NCBI GenBank assembly: GCA_000711775.1 | Contig: ARYC01017638.1 | Coordinates: 23,565-87,564, forward strand | DNA: 64,000 bases | From: Oxytricha trifallax | Lineage: Eukaryota > Ciliophora > Spirotrichea > Sporadotrichida > Oxytrichidae | Reading direction: 5' to 3' | Part shown: positions 26,301 to 37,905 of the stretch, piece after piece | Layout: every line of letters starts with the position of its first letter | Position numbering within the stretch: position 1 is the stretch's first letter | Made by a program: the position numbers and the translations under genes | The notes under the pieces: generated by a model | The model's database searches: none | Seen by the model: the letters and a program-made list of their open reading frames with translations, nothing else | Told to the model about the DNA's origin: nothing

Positions 26301-29300
26301 TATGAATGACCCAGAGGTTTCGCAATACCTGCCTGCTAAGTAGGTAGCAGTTGTCAAATAAACTTCCTAAGAGAAACCATTTCTTTGGCATAATTGCAAC
26401 AATTAAAGGTGATTACTTGAAAGAAATTATTCAAGAATCTCATAAGAGAAGGTACAGCATCTCTTCAGAAGATAAGGATAAACAAGGGATCAAGATAAGT
26501 GAGAGCTGGCTATCAGAGCTGCAGAAGCACCCTTATATTTCAATTAAGATTTGTAGCTTAACTTTAAATAAATCTGGAACTGGCATATTCTTGATGAAGG
26601 AATAGAGCAAGCTTCACAGAGAGCGAAAGTCGCAGACAAATTATGAAGTTAGTAAGAGACTTTACTCTAATATTCAGCCACCAGATTCGAAACCCCAAAA
26701 CCCCTTCAGTAGTTTGATTGAGTTTTTGATTGATAAAAGTAGACTATTAGTGCATACTTTATTAGGGTTTTATTAGGGTTTATGCAGGAGTTTAATGTTT
26801 ACATATTAGTAATTTAAGTGAGTATATGCGAGGTTTGGGGTCAGTTTATGACAGTGAGTTTATAGATTTATTGTTTAAGTTGCGATATGGATGTGATGAA
26901 TATACTGAATAACTCAAGCCTGCTTTGAAATATACGTCTATAGCAAGGCTACTCCATAAATCTCCTACTACTTTTAGGTCTTACTGTCTATTAGCATTGA
27001 ATTTAAAGAGATAGCATCTTAATTCAAAGCCTAAGAGACCCTTAAAATTTTAGCAGCATCATATTGACTATCTTATTAATGATTAGACTCTTAATACTGA
27101 GCTCATTTCTCTCTTGCCTAGAGGGCTGTGATGTTTCATCCCCAATTTCCTGAGCTTCATATATCTGCTGAATCGATAGCTTACATATATAAAAAGAACG
27201 GAACATCTTACAAGACAGTCAATCGCATTAAGAGAGTGATTGACTTTAATGTTCCATTTTATAAGGATAATTTAAATTATATATTCGATTAAATGCAGAG
27301 GTCTTAAGAGCATAATATTAAATTCATACACGCTGATGAAGCTGTATTTACATTCAATACCTTTATATCAAGGTCTTGGTACAAGAGGTATAGTAATATA
27401 GAAGTTTATGACTAAAAGGTTAAGGTATAAACTCATGCTATTCTTGGTGGAATAAGTGAAGATAGTGGCCTCGAGACTTATGTTATTCACCCTCGTTCAA
27501 TAAAGACCGAATAATACATAAAGTTCTTTTAATAACTCAGAGATAAGTACGCGTACTTAGAAATTATTCTGTTTGTAGATAACTTATCAGTCCATAAAAC
27601 TAAAGACACAAGGAAGGAATGTAAAAGGCTAAATATAACACCTGTATTTAATGTTCTTTACAGCCCTTAGTTCAATGGAATTGAATTATATTGGGGGTTA
27701 TTGAAAGGCCACTACAAGAAACTCCTACTCTATCACTTGATGCACGACTTGAAGATAGATACAGTAGATTTTATTAAGAGTGCTGCTAAGAGAGTCAGCG
27801 ATGATAAAGCTAAAGTATGCGCAAGAGAAGGGAGATTTTGTGTTTATAAATAAGTTTTAGATTTAAACGAATGAATAAGTTCACATATTAAATTTGCCCG
27901 TAAAGGGATTTGGCTTCTCTTTCTTTTCTTCCTCTTAAGGTTTGCTTGGGCCTATTTTTCTTCTCCTAGTGCCAGCTCCTGCATCTATGTACATCTCGTC
28001 TGGCTTTTAGAAATCTTTGAAGAGTCTCTTACTCAATTCATATTTTACTTGAGACTTTCTCTCTCTGTTTAACTGCTGCGCTTTTTCATCAAGTATATAG
28101 CAGTTCCAAGTTGTTCTATAAAGTTATAAGGGGAAGCTTACTTGAGATGTTTGGATGCTTCTGTAGTTCCTAGAGCCAGGTGTCACTGATTTTTATTCCT
28201 TGCTTCTCTTTTTCTTCAGGAGAAATCTGTAGCGTTTCTTATGAGCTTCTTATATAAACTCAGGTTTCAGAGTTGCAAGAACACTGAAGAAGAAGTTTCA
28301 CTCTGGCAACTTATTAGAGAGTTGAAGCTTTAATAGAAGGCAGAGAGCAACATCTGGATCACTCATAGCATCATCATAGAGATTCGTTACTGAAATTTCA
28401 GGGTAGTTAGGTATCTCTATCATCTTTATTTCATTAGTCTTAAATACTTTTTTATCTTCGCTTAGCAATGCTTCTAAAAACAAGATTTTAGTTCCTTCCT
28501 TTGTTGGCAAGAACAATCCAACTGTGGTAAATCTATTAGTATTAGTTAATAACTTACCTTCATAAAATAAGTGTCTATTGAGGTCCTCTTTCCTTCGAAA
28601 TTTCCCTATTAAATCTTGAGATCAAATTCTCTTCATTACATCATTGATAGACTCAATCTTGCTTCCTCCTTCTAGAAATGTTAATGAAATTTAAAATTAT
28701 GGATATCCATTCTAAGTTTATTAAAATCTTACTACTAAATAGGGAGGACCTACTGGAGGTCAACCTTGAAAAGATATGAGGAGAAGCATTGAAAAACTTG
28801 CTCCAAGTTTCACAGATTGATTTCCATTTTTATCAAACTTTCTCCATTAAATTGCTCCTAATAATGTTTAATTATTTTAGGAGGTCCTCCAAATTAAGTT
28901 TAAACTCTATTAATTAGGGGCAGATTAAATTTAAAAGTGCCTAATAATTTTACCTCCAAATTAAGTTAAAACTTAATTTGGAGAACCTCCTAGACAAACA
29001 AAACTTCATTAGGAGTATTTTAATTTACTAAAATGTATAAAATTCTCATAAAATATGCCAACATAGAGTCTTTTATGGTTAGTTTATTTTTTTACCTCTC
29101 AGCAAAGAATCTACCAGAGTGTCTTATACTTGACTATTATAGTTTATCAAGGTAGATTTAAAAATATATCAGCAAACTGAAATGAGCGCTAACCTTCTGA
29201 GAAGAGCGGCATTACTTGGGTAAAGTCAATAAAAATTATCATTCCTGCAACCAAGAAAAGTAGTGACCAGAGACGCTTGTACTTAGTGGGAGCCTACTTA

Positions 29301-32300
29301 TGACAACTTTGACCAGTCTAGCTTTGAGATTTAAACACAAGTTAAGGAGGGGGTTATCATTGAAGCCGTGCAAATTGAGGAGGAGATTAAACAACCCGCC
29401 ATAGAGCACAAATAAATACCAGCCAAAGTAGACTGACTATTAATGCAAAGAATGCAATAAAGTTTTCCCTTACAAGTAAACTTATAAAAGACACTTGAGA
29501 GATCTACACAACGATATGCCAAGGTTATATTTCAAGCATTAAAAGAAAGATGGGAAGTATGTCTGTGAGTTCTGTGAGAAGCCATATTCTCTTACTAGAG
29601 ACCTCAAAGTGCACTTAAAGAAAAAGCACAATTAAAGTTTTGTCTTTATTCATGAACCTACAGGGAATAGATTCCTCTAAAAGAGAAGATCAAGAAACTC
29701 AGTGGAGTCTCTTAGAGTTGAAGTCTAGAAGTAAGTTAAAATGTAGAAAGCAGTCAAGAACTTTCCAGGCTCTGAGATCAACAAAGTTATGGTTAAAATA
29801 GAGGCAATGAAGATTCCAATACTAAAAATTATTGACTTAGATTCTTGCCTAGAAAGCTACCTCACTCTAATATGCTTACAAGATATATCATTTCAATTAC
29901 TTCCTTGCTGAAGACAATTTTCAAATGGAATTTGCTAATGAGTATTATGCTCTTTAAAAGGCAAAGTTAAATGAGTGCAGGCATATCTTCTGGCTTGATG
30001 CTATTTTACTTGGTAAAGATCATGTCGCCTTCAGGCTTCCTTTACTTGAAGTGACTTACAGAGAATTTTTATCTGACAATAGATGTCAGAGATAAATTAG
30101 CTAGATAGTATAGCAGATAGTTGAGGGTATTGAAGAGCTTCACAAGCTAGGTTATGTTCATAGAGACTTAAAGCCAGAGAACATCATGATGAACTTTCAG
30201 CCTCTTAGAGTTTATATTATTGACTTCAACAGAGCTCAAAGAGTGCAAGCCTCTGCATAAGGAAATGTATACGGCACTCCTGGATATTTTCCAGAGAGAG
30301 AGGATTGGAGAGATGGAGACACTTAATTGGATATCTGGGCTCTAGCAGTAATAATAATAATAGAGAGCGACATGCCAAGAAACGATTACTTTAGCTGCAG
30401 GGGTGAGAGAGATTCTTAGCAGAGAATTAAACAATATCTGGAAAATAATAAAATAAATGGAGGTCTCAGACTTGCATACTCAACTATTATCAAGCCAAGC
30501 TAAGAGAATTTACACACAATAGAAACAATAAAACATCAACTTAGAAAGATAAAATTCAGAGAACTGCCACATGACTCTAAGCTTATGTTTGCGTGAAATA
30601 TTTTAAAAACTCGCTTGTTATACTCACTTAAAATACTAATATTTAAACATTAAACCCCTACATAAACCCTATTAAAACTCTAATAAAGTATGCACTAATA
30701 GTCTACTTTTATCAATCAAAAACTCAATCAAACTACTGAAGGGTTTTGGGGTTTGATTAAATGAACATAGATGCAGGAGCTGGCAGCAAGAGAAGAAACA
30801 TAGGAGGAGGGAAGCAAGAAATAGAAGAAAAGAAAGAGAAGCCAGCCCCCTCTAAAGAATTTTAAATGTGACAAATATATTGATTAACTTAACCACAAAA
30901 CTTATTTATATACATTCACTCCCCCTACTTTAGCACATTTTTAAGCCAATTAATTATCTACTCTCTTCGCTGAACTTATAATGAAGTCTAAAATTTATAT
31001 AGGTAAGGTCATGCATCAAGTGGTATAGCAGTAATTTCTTGTAATAACCTTTTTATATACCCCAGTAGAACTCAATTCCATTAAACTATGGACTGTAAGG
31101 TACGTTGAACACTGGCGTTATTCTAATGTGTTCATAACTCTTCCTTGTTTCTTTTGACTTATGCTAGAAAGATTATCAACGAATAGTATAATCTCTAATT
31201 CAGGGTACTTCTCTCTCAGTTGGTCTAAGAACTCAATATACTGCTCTGTCTTAATAGAGCGAGGATGAATAACATAAGTTTCTAAGCCATTATCCTCGCT
31301 AATTCCTCCAAGAATTGCCATTGTTTATACCTTGACTTTTTAGTCATATACCTCTATATTACTTTCTTATTCTAAGACTTCTAGATGAAAGTGTTGAGGG
31401 TAAACACAGACTCGTCAGCATGAATAAACTTAATATTACTCTATTAGGCTCTCTGCATTTAATTATAAATATAGTTTAAGTTATTGTTGTAAAATGGCAG
31501 AGTGAAATCAATCACTCTTTTGATACGATTCACACCTTTGTAAGAGATACCATTTCGTTTATAAATGTTTGCAACAGACTATACAGAGATCTTCAACTCA
31601 GGGAAATGGCGGTGAAACATAGTAGCTCGTTGGTCGAGAAAGAAGTGAGCCCAATATTTCAAAGTTTTATCATTAATAAGATAGTCAATATGCTTTTAAA
31701 GAAACTGGGACTTCCTCTTAGGCATAGAATTCAGCTATTATTGCTTTAATTATACTGCTATAAGTTAGTTGGATCGAACAGTTGATGGACTTCGCTTTAA
31801 GAGCAGTGAAATATACTTATAGTTCAGAACTGGTTTGACTTATTCACTGTATACATCACATCTATATCGCAGTTTAAACACTAAATCTATACTCTTCATC
31901 ATAAATAGACCCCAAAAGCTTGCTATTTTTGTCTCACGTTTAATTAATAAACCAACCCCTAACATATTCCCTACAAATCAAAGCACTTATAAACCTCATT
32001 AAGGGGTTTTGGAGTTTTGATTGTTTAGAAGTATTTCCCTGAAGCTATAGAATTAATACCCAATTATAAATTAATCTTGGTACAAGACATGGAATAAAAT
32101 GCTAAGAGAGTATTATCTGGATTAATAGAATTTCTCGAAAACCTGAAGTTTAATTAATTAAATAATATTTTGGTATTAGAATTTTAATATGCAAAATTAT
32201 AAATCAAGTAAAATGTAAATTTACATCTTAAAATGATAATTTCTTTTTCTTTAATTGTGTTATATAAGTAGAATCCATCCATATCTGTGAATAAAAAGAA

Positions 32301-35300
32301 GATTGAGGAACTGAACTAAATCTTGTAATAAATCTATCAACAAAATGCAATTATTTATGACTCAATTCTTTAAAGGTACTAAACTCAAGTATTAGCCTAT
32401 GGACTATTTAATCCAACAAATAACTAAAATGAATACGTAAATTAAATTGACTTGTAATTGATTATATAATCCATGTTTTTAAAAATATAAATTATTTATA
32501 ATTATTATTTTTAGCATGATCTTAATATGGAGATTCCACATTAAAACTATTTAAAGAAAATTGATGTATAAACACTATAATATTTATGAGTTTAATTTTA
32601 AATCACTTATAATAGATAAATGACATAAATAAGATTTTTATTTCTTCTTGTTATTTATTATTGTAGGAATACATTTGATTTGGGAAATAAAATTATAAAT
32701 ATATAAATAGATGTTCAAATTCGTGGCAGTTAACTATCTGGAAACCTAGACAATATGGTACTTGTTTGAAAGAAAATTCAAAATTAGCTGGACTTTACTA
32801 TTGGCGGTACCCCTCTATCGCATTCCTGAAGCGAGATAACTCGACTTTAATTTTGGGTGATTTGTTTAGTTGATTTTAATGCCAAAATTAAAGTCGAGTT
32901 ATCTCGCTTCAGGAATGCGATAGAGGGGTACCGCCAATAGTAAAGTCCAGCTAATTTTGAATTCTCTATCAAACAAGTACCATATTGTCTAGGTTTCCAG
33001 AAAGTTAACTGCCACGAATTTGAACATCTATTAATATATTTATAATTTAATTTCCCAAATCAAATGTATTCCTACAATAATAAATAAAAAGAAGAAAATA
33101 AAATTTAATATATTTTTATGTTGTAGATACATAATTTATTTCATTTTACTAATTCAAATTTTTCAATTATATTTTGATAATAATTTGTAATCAAGCGGAT
33201 TAAACCAAAATTTGATAGATGCCATTAAGCAGCAAGATAAAGTCTATTTATTTCAAAATTGTTTTTTATATTTATTTACTTCATCAATTAGAGAACATAA
33301 ATGAGGAATAAAAATATTAGACCTTAGCGAAGGCATATATATTCAACATTAAGTTCTATGAGGCACTTATCATAGAACCAATTGTTATAAATCTTGATAG
33401 GAAATCCTATGATTAATCATTAATTTTTAAAAAATAATAATTTTTTAAAAGTAATATATCAATTTACAATAAAAATGAACCCATAAAGAAATTCCTAGAT
33501 CTAAATAGTAAAATATCTACAAGAGCAGCACAATATATCTCCAAAAACTTTAGATTTAATATTATTAGGTATTATTGATTTTTAATAAAATATTATAAAA
33601 ATGTGACCATAAGAGTAATAATGAATATATTTAAAATAAGTTAAACATTATTATTGATAGCTGGAATATATATAAATATTAAAGAGAGATATTTTACCTT
33701 TTCATTTTACAAAGAAAATTTTTCGTTTTTATTTATAGATTAATTTTTTATTTCTTACAGAAAAGTATATTTATAGAAAAGGAACTCAATTAAGTTTTCT
33801 AATATAATAAAAATTTCTTAAATGACAATTTCTATTTCCTTTTTTTATAAAAAATCAATAATCAAAAATATGTTGAAAAATTATTATGAAGCCATTAAAA
33901 TTATTATTAATGCTGTACACAAATTAATACTGGGGTTAACCAACCAGTTTATAATATAACTTAATAATCTTTTTACCTTTAAATGTGCCACTAAGAATCA
34001 TATATAGAGCCCTAATTTTTTGTGAACTTTTAGGACTTTATTACCTGTATTGATGGTTAGTTTCTCAAGGTTGTCTTCTTCACTGTCATACTTTTTTGTC
34101 ACATAGGAACCGCAGAAATTTGCGTCGTGACTATGTATTAACTTCTTTGTCCTATGAAGCTATTAAACATAAAGAATTAAATAAACACTAATAATTTGTA
34201 AAAAGATTATATAGGTTTAGAATGTCAAGAGAAAATTTATTAAATTATATAAATTATTTTAAATTGATGATTATTATTAGATCAATCAGCATCTTGCAGC
34301 GTCATTAATTATAATATATATTTTATTAATTGTTCCAACCGAGACCCCCCTCCCACCCCCCTCCCACCCCCCTCTCAGACCTAAAACGAGACCCCCCTCC
34401 CACCATAACTAGACCCCCTCCCACCTCAACAACATCCCTATTCATATGAAAATTATTATTCTCGATGTTTTAGATAATTTTCCTTCATGACATCTTGATC
34501 TCATAATATTTTTTACATAAAATATATCATTTTTTAAAAAATATTTTTCCAACAAATCAAATGCTACTCTTTATTTAATTTCTTTTTTACAAATTTCTCT
34601 TCGTCCGCCGTCATTTTTACTTAGATGCTCCCATAGGAAATTAATCAAAAGAATATTTCTATATGACTCGGTAATGATATAATAAAAAATTATGAGCCAA
34701 AAAACTCATACAACTAATTTTATTTAAAAAAATTCAATATAAACACTCTATTAATCTGTATTCGAAATATGATTAATTTTATAATAAATTTTCCTAATTT
34801 TTTTATAATTATTACTAATAATATTTTTATACAAACTAATAGTTATGGAAAAAATTCATTTGAAAAGTATTAAAATAAAATCTATATAAACATGAATTAT
34901 TAAGAAGTTAGTATAGGGACTGATTTAAATATAAATAACTACTTGATTTATTTTTAGATAGTTAGTTTTTTTAAAAAAATATTAATTCATGTTTATATAG
35001 ATTTTATTTTAATACTTTTCAAATGAATTTTTTCCATAACTATTAGTTTGTATAAAAATATTATTAGTAATAATTATAAAAAAATTAGGAAAATTTATTA
35101 TAAAATTAATCATATTTCGAATACAGATTAATAGAGTGTTTATATTGAATTTTTTTAAATAAAATTAGTTGTATGAGTTTTTTGGCTCATAATTTTTTAT
35201 TATATCATTACCGAGTCATATAGAAATATTCTTTTGATTAATTTCCTATGGGAGCATCTAAGTAAAAATGACGGCGGACGAAGAGAAATTTGTAAAAAAG

Positions 35301-37905
35301 AAATTAAATAAAGAGTAGCATTTGATTTGTTGGAAAAATATTTTTTAAAAAATGATATATTTTATGTAAAAAATATTATGAGATCAAGATGTCATGAAGG
35401 AAAATTATCTAAAACATCGAGAATAATAATTTTCATATGAATAGGGATGTTGTTGAGGTGGGAGGGGGTCTAGTTAGGGTGGGAGGGGGGTCTCGGTTGG
35501 AACAATTAATAAAATAATATTATAACTATAGTTTTTCCCCTATAAATAAATTAGCTTTTTATATAAATATTTTGATGATTGTATGTTCAGTATCGTCAGA
35601 AAATATATCTGGTCGATCCCCACTAAATTTCAAATCTAAAGAAATGTTTAGATGATTATATTCTATCCTCAAAGAATCCAACATCATCTTTTGATGACGA
35701 ATAATCTTATATTAGTGAAGAACTTTAATTAGCTTTGGAGGAATTACATTAGCTATTTGAAAACAAGCTTCTTGAGGAATTTGTTGATAAGATTTTATAC
35801 TTTTTTATTTAACAAATATTATCATTTAAAAAAATAAATTTTTAATAAAAATAAGATCATAGAAATTTCAGCTTTAGATTAAGGAGTAGGAAAGAAATTA
35901 TTCGAAATTGTGGAAAATACTTCTTCAACCCTGAATTAATTAGGAATATAATATTGTAGGAATACATTCGAAATAGGGAAATTAATTAAATTAAATTAAT
36001 TCTAAATCAAAATCTTGGCAGTTAAAGTTTGCCAATTTAAATGATTTTAGGCTCATTCGATAGAGAATTTAAAATTAGCTGGACTTTATTATTGGCAGTA
36101 CTATTTTATCGCATCCCTGGAGCGAGATAACTCGACTTTAATGTGAGGGTATAATTTAATGAATTAAGATGCGTTTAATTAAAGTCGAGTTATCTCGCTC
36201 CAGGGATGCGATAAAATAGTACTGCCAATAATAAAGTCCAGCTAATTTTAAATTCTCTATCGAATGAGCCTAAAATCATTTAAATTGGCCAACTTTAACT
36301 GCCAAGATTTTGATTTAGAATTAATTTAATTAATTTCCCAATTTCGAATGTATTCCTACAATATAATTAATATTTATTTTCATTAATTAATATTTAGAAA
36401 ATAGAAAACAGAAAATAGGCAAATATAATTAGATTAATTAGAAATCAATGTAAATGAAAAAAATTAAATAAATAAGATTGATAATTGTATTTTCTTATTT
36501 TATATTTTTAACAAAAATTTTAAAATTGCATTTATTTTTTAATAAAAATTATTTTCCTATTGGAAATTATAATTTAATAAATAACCCAAAATTAATAAAT
36601 AAAATTTCAAGCTATTTTAATTGTAAATCATTTGATAAAGAATTTTATGTTTGTAGATAATATTGATAAAATAGAAAACAATTAGTAAAAACAAAAATTA
36701 GAAATTAATTTTAACTGCCAGTAATTAAATAATAAAAGTTAGATTATATTTGTGACAGTATAAAAGAAATAAATAAGGGACATTTTTTTAAATTTGAAAT
36801 TACTTTATACATTATGTGTAATAATTAGGTATCCTAATAATTTTTTATTATCGATTTCCTAATTCAATTGTCATTTTGAGCACTAATGAAAAATGTTGAA
36901 ATTATTATCTTTAGAATATTTAATGGAAGGTTGTATGTTATTCTGTTTATAATTAGGAAAAATTAACCAGCGCAAGTTGAAATACTTAAATCTGAAAATA
37001 AATGAAATTTCTTAAAATTTATCAGATATAGTGATTAATTAATGTAAAAATAGAACTTTTACAATGAATTTATTTGAAATAAAATACTTACTTTAAGGTT
37101 TTTCAATGATAAAATGTAAAACATTCAGGGAGGTTCTGCTTACATCATTGTTTAATTTTTTCCATTTTAATTCTAATTTAAGTTATTATAAATACATTAC
37201 GTTAATTAATTACTTAATACAATTTTTAATTTTTAAACATATATGATCGATACTGGATATATAAGTTTGCAAATTTTAATCAGTCTTTTTTAAATTAGTA
37301 TTAATATAAATTCTTAGAATTAAGTTCCATAAATTAGAGGATTAAAAATTATTCAAAAAATAGACTATAATTTAGAGCAAGATATTCTTGGAAAATAGCT
37401 TTTAAATTTTAAGTTATTAGCTAAATATAATACAGATAGTCAAATGTTTTTTTACTTATCATAAAAATACTTCAACTTTGAGTAACAAGTAATGCTAGAT
37501 ACAGTAAGTTTAAGAATCTTCAATGTAATCAACCCTCGAGATTATTTTCTACGCCCTAAAAACCCATTATATCTTAAATTTATAAAAATAGACCATTAAT
37601 GTTGAAAATCTTGTTTTTCAAAAAAAACATGGTTTAAGCCTCATGTAAAATTCTCAACAAAATTTTTCACTTATTCAATTATTGGTTTGATATTTTTGAA
37701 AACTAAGAATATAATTTCATATTACCATTAACTTAATTAATCAATAAAAAGAAAGAGTACTTTCAAGTAATTTACTAACAGTTTATCTCCAGAAATCGAA
37801 TAAAATCTATTGCTATAAGAATTTCTAAAAGCTTTACTGAACTAAGATTAAGAAAAAGCTAATAATAGTCTAAAGCTCATTTCAATCCTGGAATAGTCAT
37901 AGACT
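23373..37905 (+). CDS. Gene C: unknown protein, IESs loaded with transposons
   Basis: Start ATG at 23373 (MQMKEEIVQFGVNSQEIEKY). Further plus-strand blocks: 23755-23800, 32023-32160 (YKLILVQDMEQNAKRVLSGL), 32272-32462 (KKKIEELNQILQQIYQQNA), 32510-32590, 33190-33265, 33290-33385 (TLAKAYIFNIKFYEALIIEP), 33475-33555 (KFLDLNSKISTRAAQYISKN), 35575-35815 (ISEELQLALEELHQLFENKL), 35855-35950 (LDQGVGKKLFEIVENTSSTL), about 36545-36655, 36955-37040, 37465-37580 (MLDTVSLRIFNVINPRDYFL) and 37745-37900. Between these lie TBE A (with TBE B), P2, F2 and P3. A block at 33985-34185 is coding on the other strand and may belong to the same gene as an inverted segment. The 3' end is uncertain; weaker coding stretches continue to 38.7 kb. 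Helical, coiled-coil-like composition; no family recognised. Confidence 0.55.
24128..25570 (-). CDS. TBE A 57-kDa gene: C2H2 zinc-finger and kinase-like protein
   Basis: ATG at 25570 (MSANILRKTTALPSNLMRL), TGA at 24128-24130; 1443 nt, 481 codons with stop, matching the 57-kDa ORF known from Oxytricha TBEs. The N-terminal half has C2H2-type fingers (VYFCELCERF; YDCFECHKQYSHTRDLKKH). The C-terminal half is protein-kinase-like: HRDLKPENIMINF is a canonical catalytic loop, but the metal-binding DFG is DFN (IIDFNRAL), followed by an APE-like YPERE and a helix-F-like QWDLWEMAAIII. The pair of domains suggests a DNA-binding kinase or pseudokinase; its role in transposition is not known. Not every codon was checked for frameshifts. 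Confidence 0.8.
26826..27874 (+). CDS. TBE B transposase (42-kDa, DDE type)
   Basis: ATG at 26826 (MRGLGSVYDSEFIDLLFKLR), TGA at 27872-27874 (ending YKQVLDLNE). After an HTH-like N-terminal part (IARLLHKSPTTFRSYCLLAL) the catalytic region shows three acidic positions of an IS630/Tc1-like DDE transposase: KFIHADEAVFTFNTF, EIILFVDNLSVHKTK and QFNGIELYWGLLKG. This matches the 42-kDa TBE transposase, which cuts and pastes TBEs and in Oxytricha is implicated in developmental genome rearrangement. The span is 1049 nt, not a multiple of three, so at least one frameshift exists, probably in 27020-27130. It converges on the middle gene with 6 bp between stop codons. Confidence 0.85.
27881..28657 (-). 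pseudogene. TBE B middle ('22-kDa') gene
   Basis: Minus strand; stop TGA at 27881-27883, C-terminus YIDAGAGTRRRKIGPSKPQ. The expected start (ATG in copies D and E) is ATT at 28657-28655 and the next candidate is ATC, so the start is lost. An in-frame TGA replaces the TAA seen in copy C (RI-stop-SQDL). A 36-nt GT..AG intron lies at 28522-28557 with a TACTAAT branch-like site. Conserved blocks: EIPNYPEISVTNLYDDA and LQLSNKLPE. Roughly 247 codons without the intron. Function unknown. Confidence 0.75.
29182..30596 (+). CDS. TBE B 57-kDa gene: zinc-finger/kinase-like, frameshifted
   Basis: ATG at 29182 (MSANLLRRAALLGQSQQK), TGA at 30594-30596 (ending HDSKLMFA). Two C2H2 fingers: YQCKECNKVFPYKQTYKRH and YVCEFCEKPYSLTRDLKVH. 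The kinase-like domain has GYVHRDLKPENIMMNF, DFN instead of DFG (YIIDFNRAQRV), GTPGYFPERED and QLDIWALAVIII. A one-base shift just before the first finger (about 29430) breaks the frame, and the length (1415 nt) is not a multiple of three. The kinase part is otherwise open to the stop. Confidence 0.8.
30880..31902 (-). pseudogene. TBE A transposase (42-kDa), decayed
   Basis: Minus strand. KSIDLVFKLRYRCDVYSEQV begins at 31902, but upstream the normal start has lost frame: a 2-base loss relative to copy D separates GSIYDEE from DLVFKLR. Catalytic landmarks remain: KFIHADESVFTLNTF, EIILFVDNLSS (31118-31321 is an uninterrupted piece) and NGIEFYWG. The usual stop after DLNE is not intact (DLNE reads WLSQ), so the frame runs on toward 30880. 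It faces the middle gene tail by tail, as in the other copies. Confidence 0.7.
32661..33077. mobile_element. Hairpin MITE P2 with TA target duplication
   Basis: A 417-bp near-perfect palindrome with ends TTGTAGGAATACATTTGATT and the inverse, flanked by TA at 32659-32660 and 33078-33079. The inner arm (around GGACTTTACTATTGGCGGTA and CGAGATAACTCGACTTTAAT) is G+C-richer than its surroundings and nearly identical on both sides; the central spacer is about 30 bp. TA duplication and size fit a Tc1/mariner-type MITE. It lies in an IES of gene C. Confidence 0.85.
33985..34185 (-). other. Coding block inverted relative to gene C (possible inverted MDS)
   Basis: Only the minus strand reads well: QQLHRTKKLIHSHDANFCGS, YVTKKYDSEEDNLEKLTINT, then GNKVLKVHKKLGLYI and a TGA. 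The block lies between plus-strand segments of gene C (33475-33555 and 35575-35815). In hypotrich germline genomes inverted segments are a hallmark of scrambled genes, so this may be a flipped segment, possibly the 3' end. It could also be a separate small gene. Confidence 0.5.
34331..35504. mobile_element. Foldback element F2 (TGTTCCAACC ends)
   Basis: A 1174-bp palindrome with exact 6-bp target duplication ATTAAT (34325-34330 and 35505-35510). The left end carries repeated ACCCCCCTCCC-type tracts (34347-34430) and the right arm the G-rich inverse. Internal landmarks shared with F1 and F3: CAACAACATCCCTATTCATA, TTCCTTCATGACATCTTGAT and the arm-centre word TATGGAAAAAATTCATTTGA. No coding potential seen. 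Confidence 0.9.
35954..36361. mobile_element. Hairpin MITE P3, same family as P2
   Basis: A 408-bp palindrome with ends TTGTAGGAATACATTCGAAA and inverse, flanked by TA (35952-35953 and 36362-36363). Its inner arm (GGACTTTATTATTGGCAGTA, CGAGATAACTCGACTTTAAT) matches P2, while the outer arms differ more. The two arms of each copy resemble each other more than P2 resembles P3, as if arms were homogenised within a copy. It directly follows a coding block of gene C. Confidence 0.85.

Larger units (their letters stand above)
26688..30755 (+). mobile_element. TBE B, nested in the middle gene of TBE A
   Basis: A 4068-bp element flanked by ATT at 26685-26687 and 30756-30758. Ends read CGAAACCCCAAAACCCC on the left and the inverse on the right. 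The subterminal sequence (GTTTGATTGAGTTTTTGATT, then GATAAAAGTAGACTATTAGT) differs from TBE A and D but matches C and E, so it belongs to a second TBE subfamily. Gene order: transposase (plus), middle gene (minus), zinc-finger/kinase gene (plus). Of the complete TBEs here its genes are the best preserved apart from a few frameshifts. Confidence 0.95.
26020..30871 (+). pseudogene. TBE A middle ('22-kDa') gene, interrupted by TBE B
   Basis: Coding from 26020 (MNDAMKRVQAQELIQRF; an upstream in-frame codon that is ATG in copies D and E is ATA here) to 26687, then 4.07 kb of TBE B, then 30759-30871 (MNIDAGAGSKRRNIGGG, stop TGA 30869-30871). A 36-nt intron lies at 26111-26146 (GTAATA..TGTGTAG, with TGCTAAT as a plausible branch site). 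The insertion falls between PPD and QMNIDAG. There is also a one-base shift near 26340. Other landmarks: EIPNYPEISVTNLYDD and ESHKRRYSISSEDKDKQG. The basic C-terminal motif DAGAG-K/T-RR is conserved across copies. Function unknown in the literature I know. Confidence 0.8.
24012..32019 (-). mobile_element. TBE A, telomere-bearing element, split by nested TBE B
   Basis: The left end starts CAAAACCCCAAAACCCC and the right end is its inverse (one change, GGAG for GGGG). Inverted terminal repeats run about 78 bp and include ATGAGGTTTATAAGTGCTTT. Target duplication ATT at 24009-24011 and 32020-32022, fitting the known 3-bp ANT target of Oxytricha TBEs. Net length without TBE B is about 3.94 kb, close to the usual 4.1 kb. 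Gene order left to right: zinc-finger/kinase gene (minus), middle gene (plus, split), transposase (minus). It sits in an IES of gene C, ending directly beside a coding block. Confidence 0.95.

Noticed and set aside
29331..29522. Minus-strand 63-codon frame in TBE B
   Set aside because: Shadow of the plus-strand zinc-finger/kinase gene, whose C2H2 fingers are readable there.
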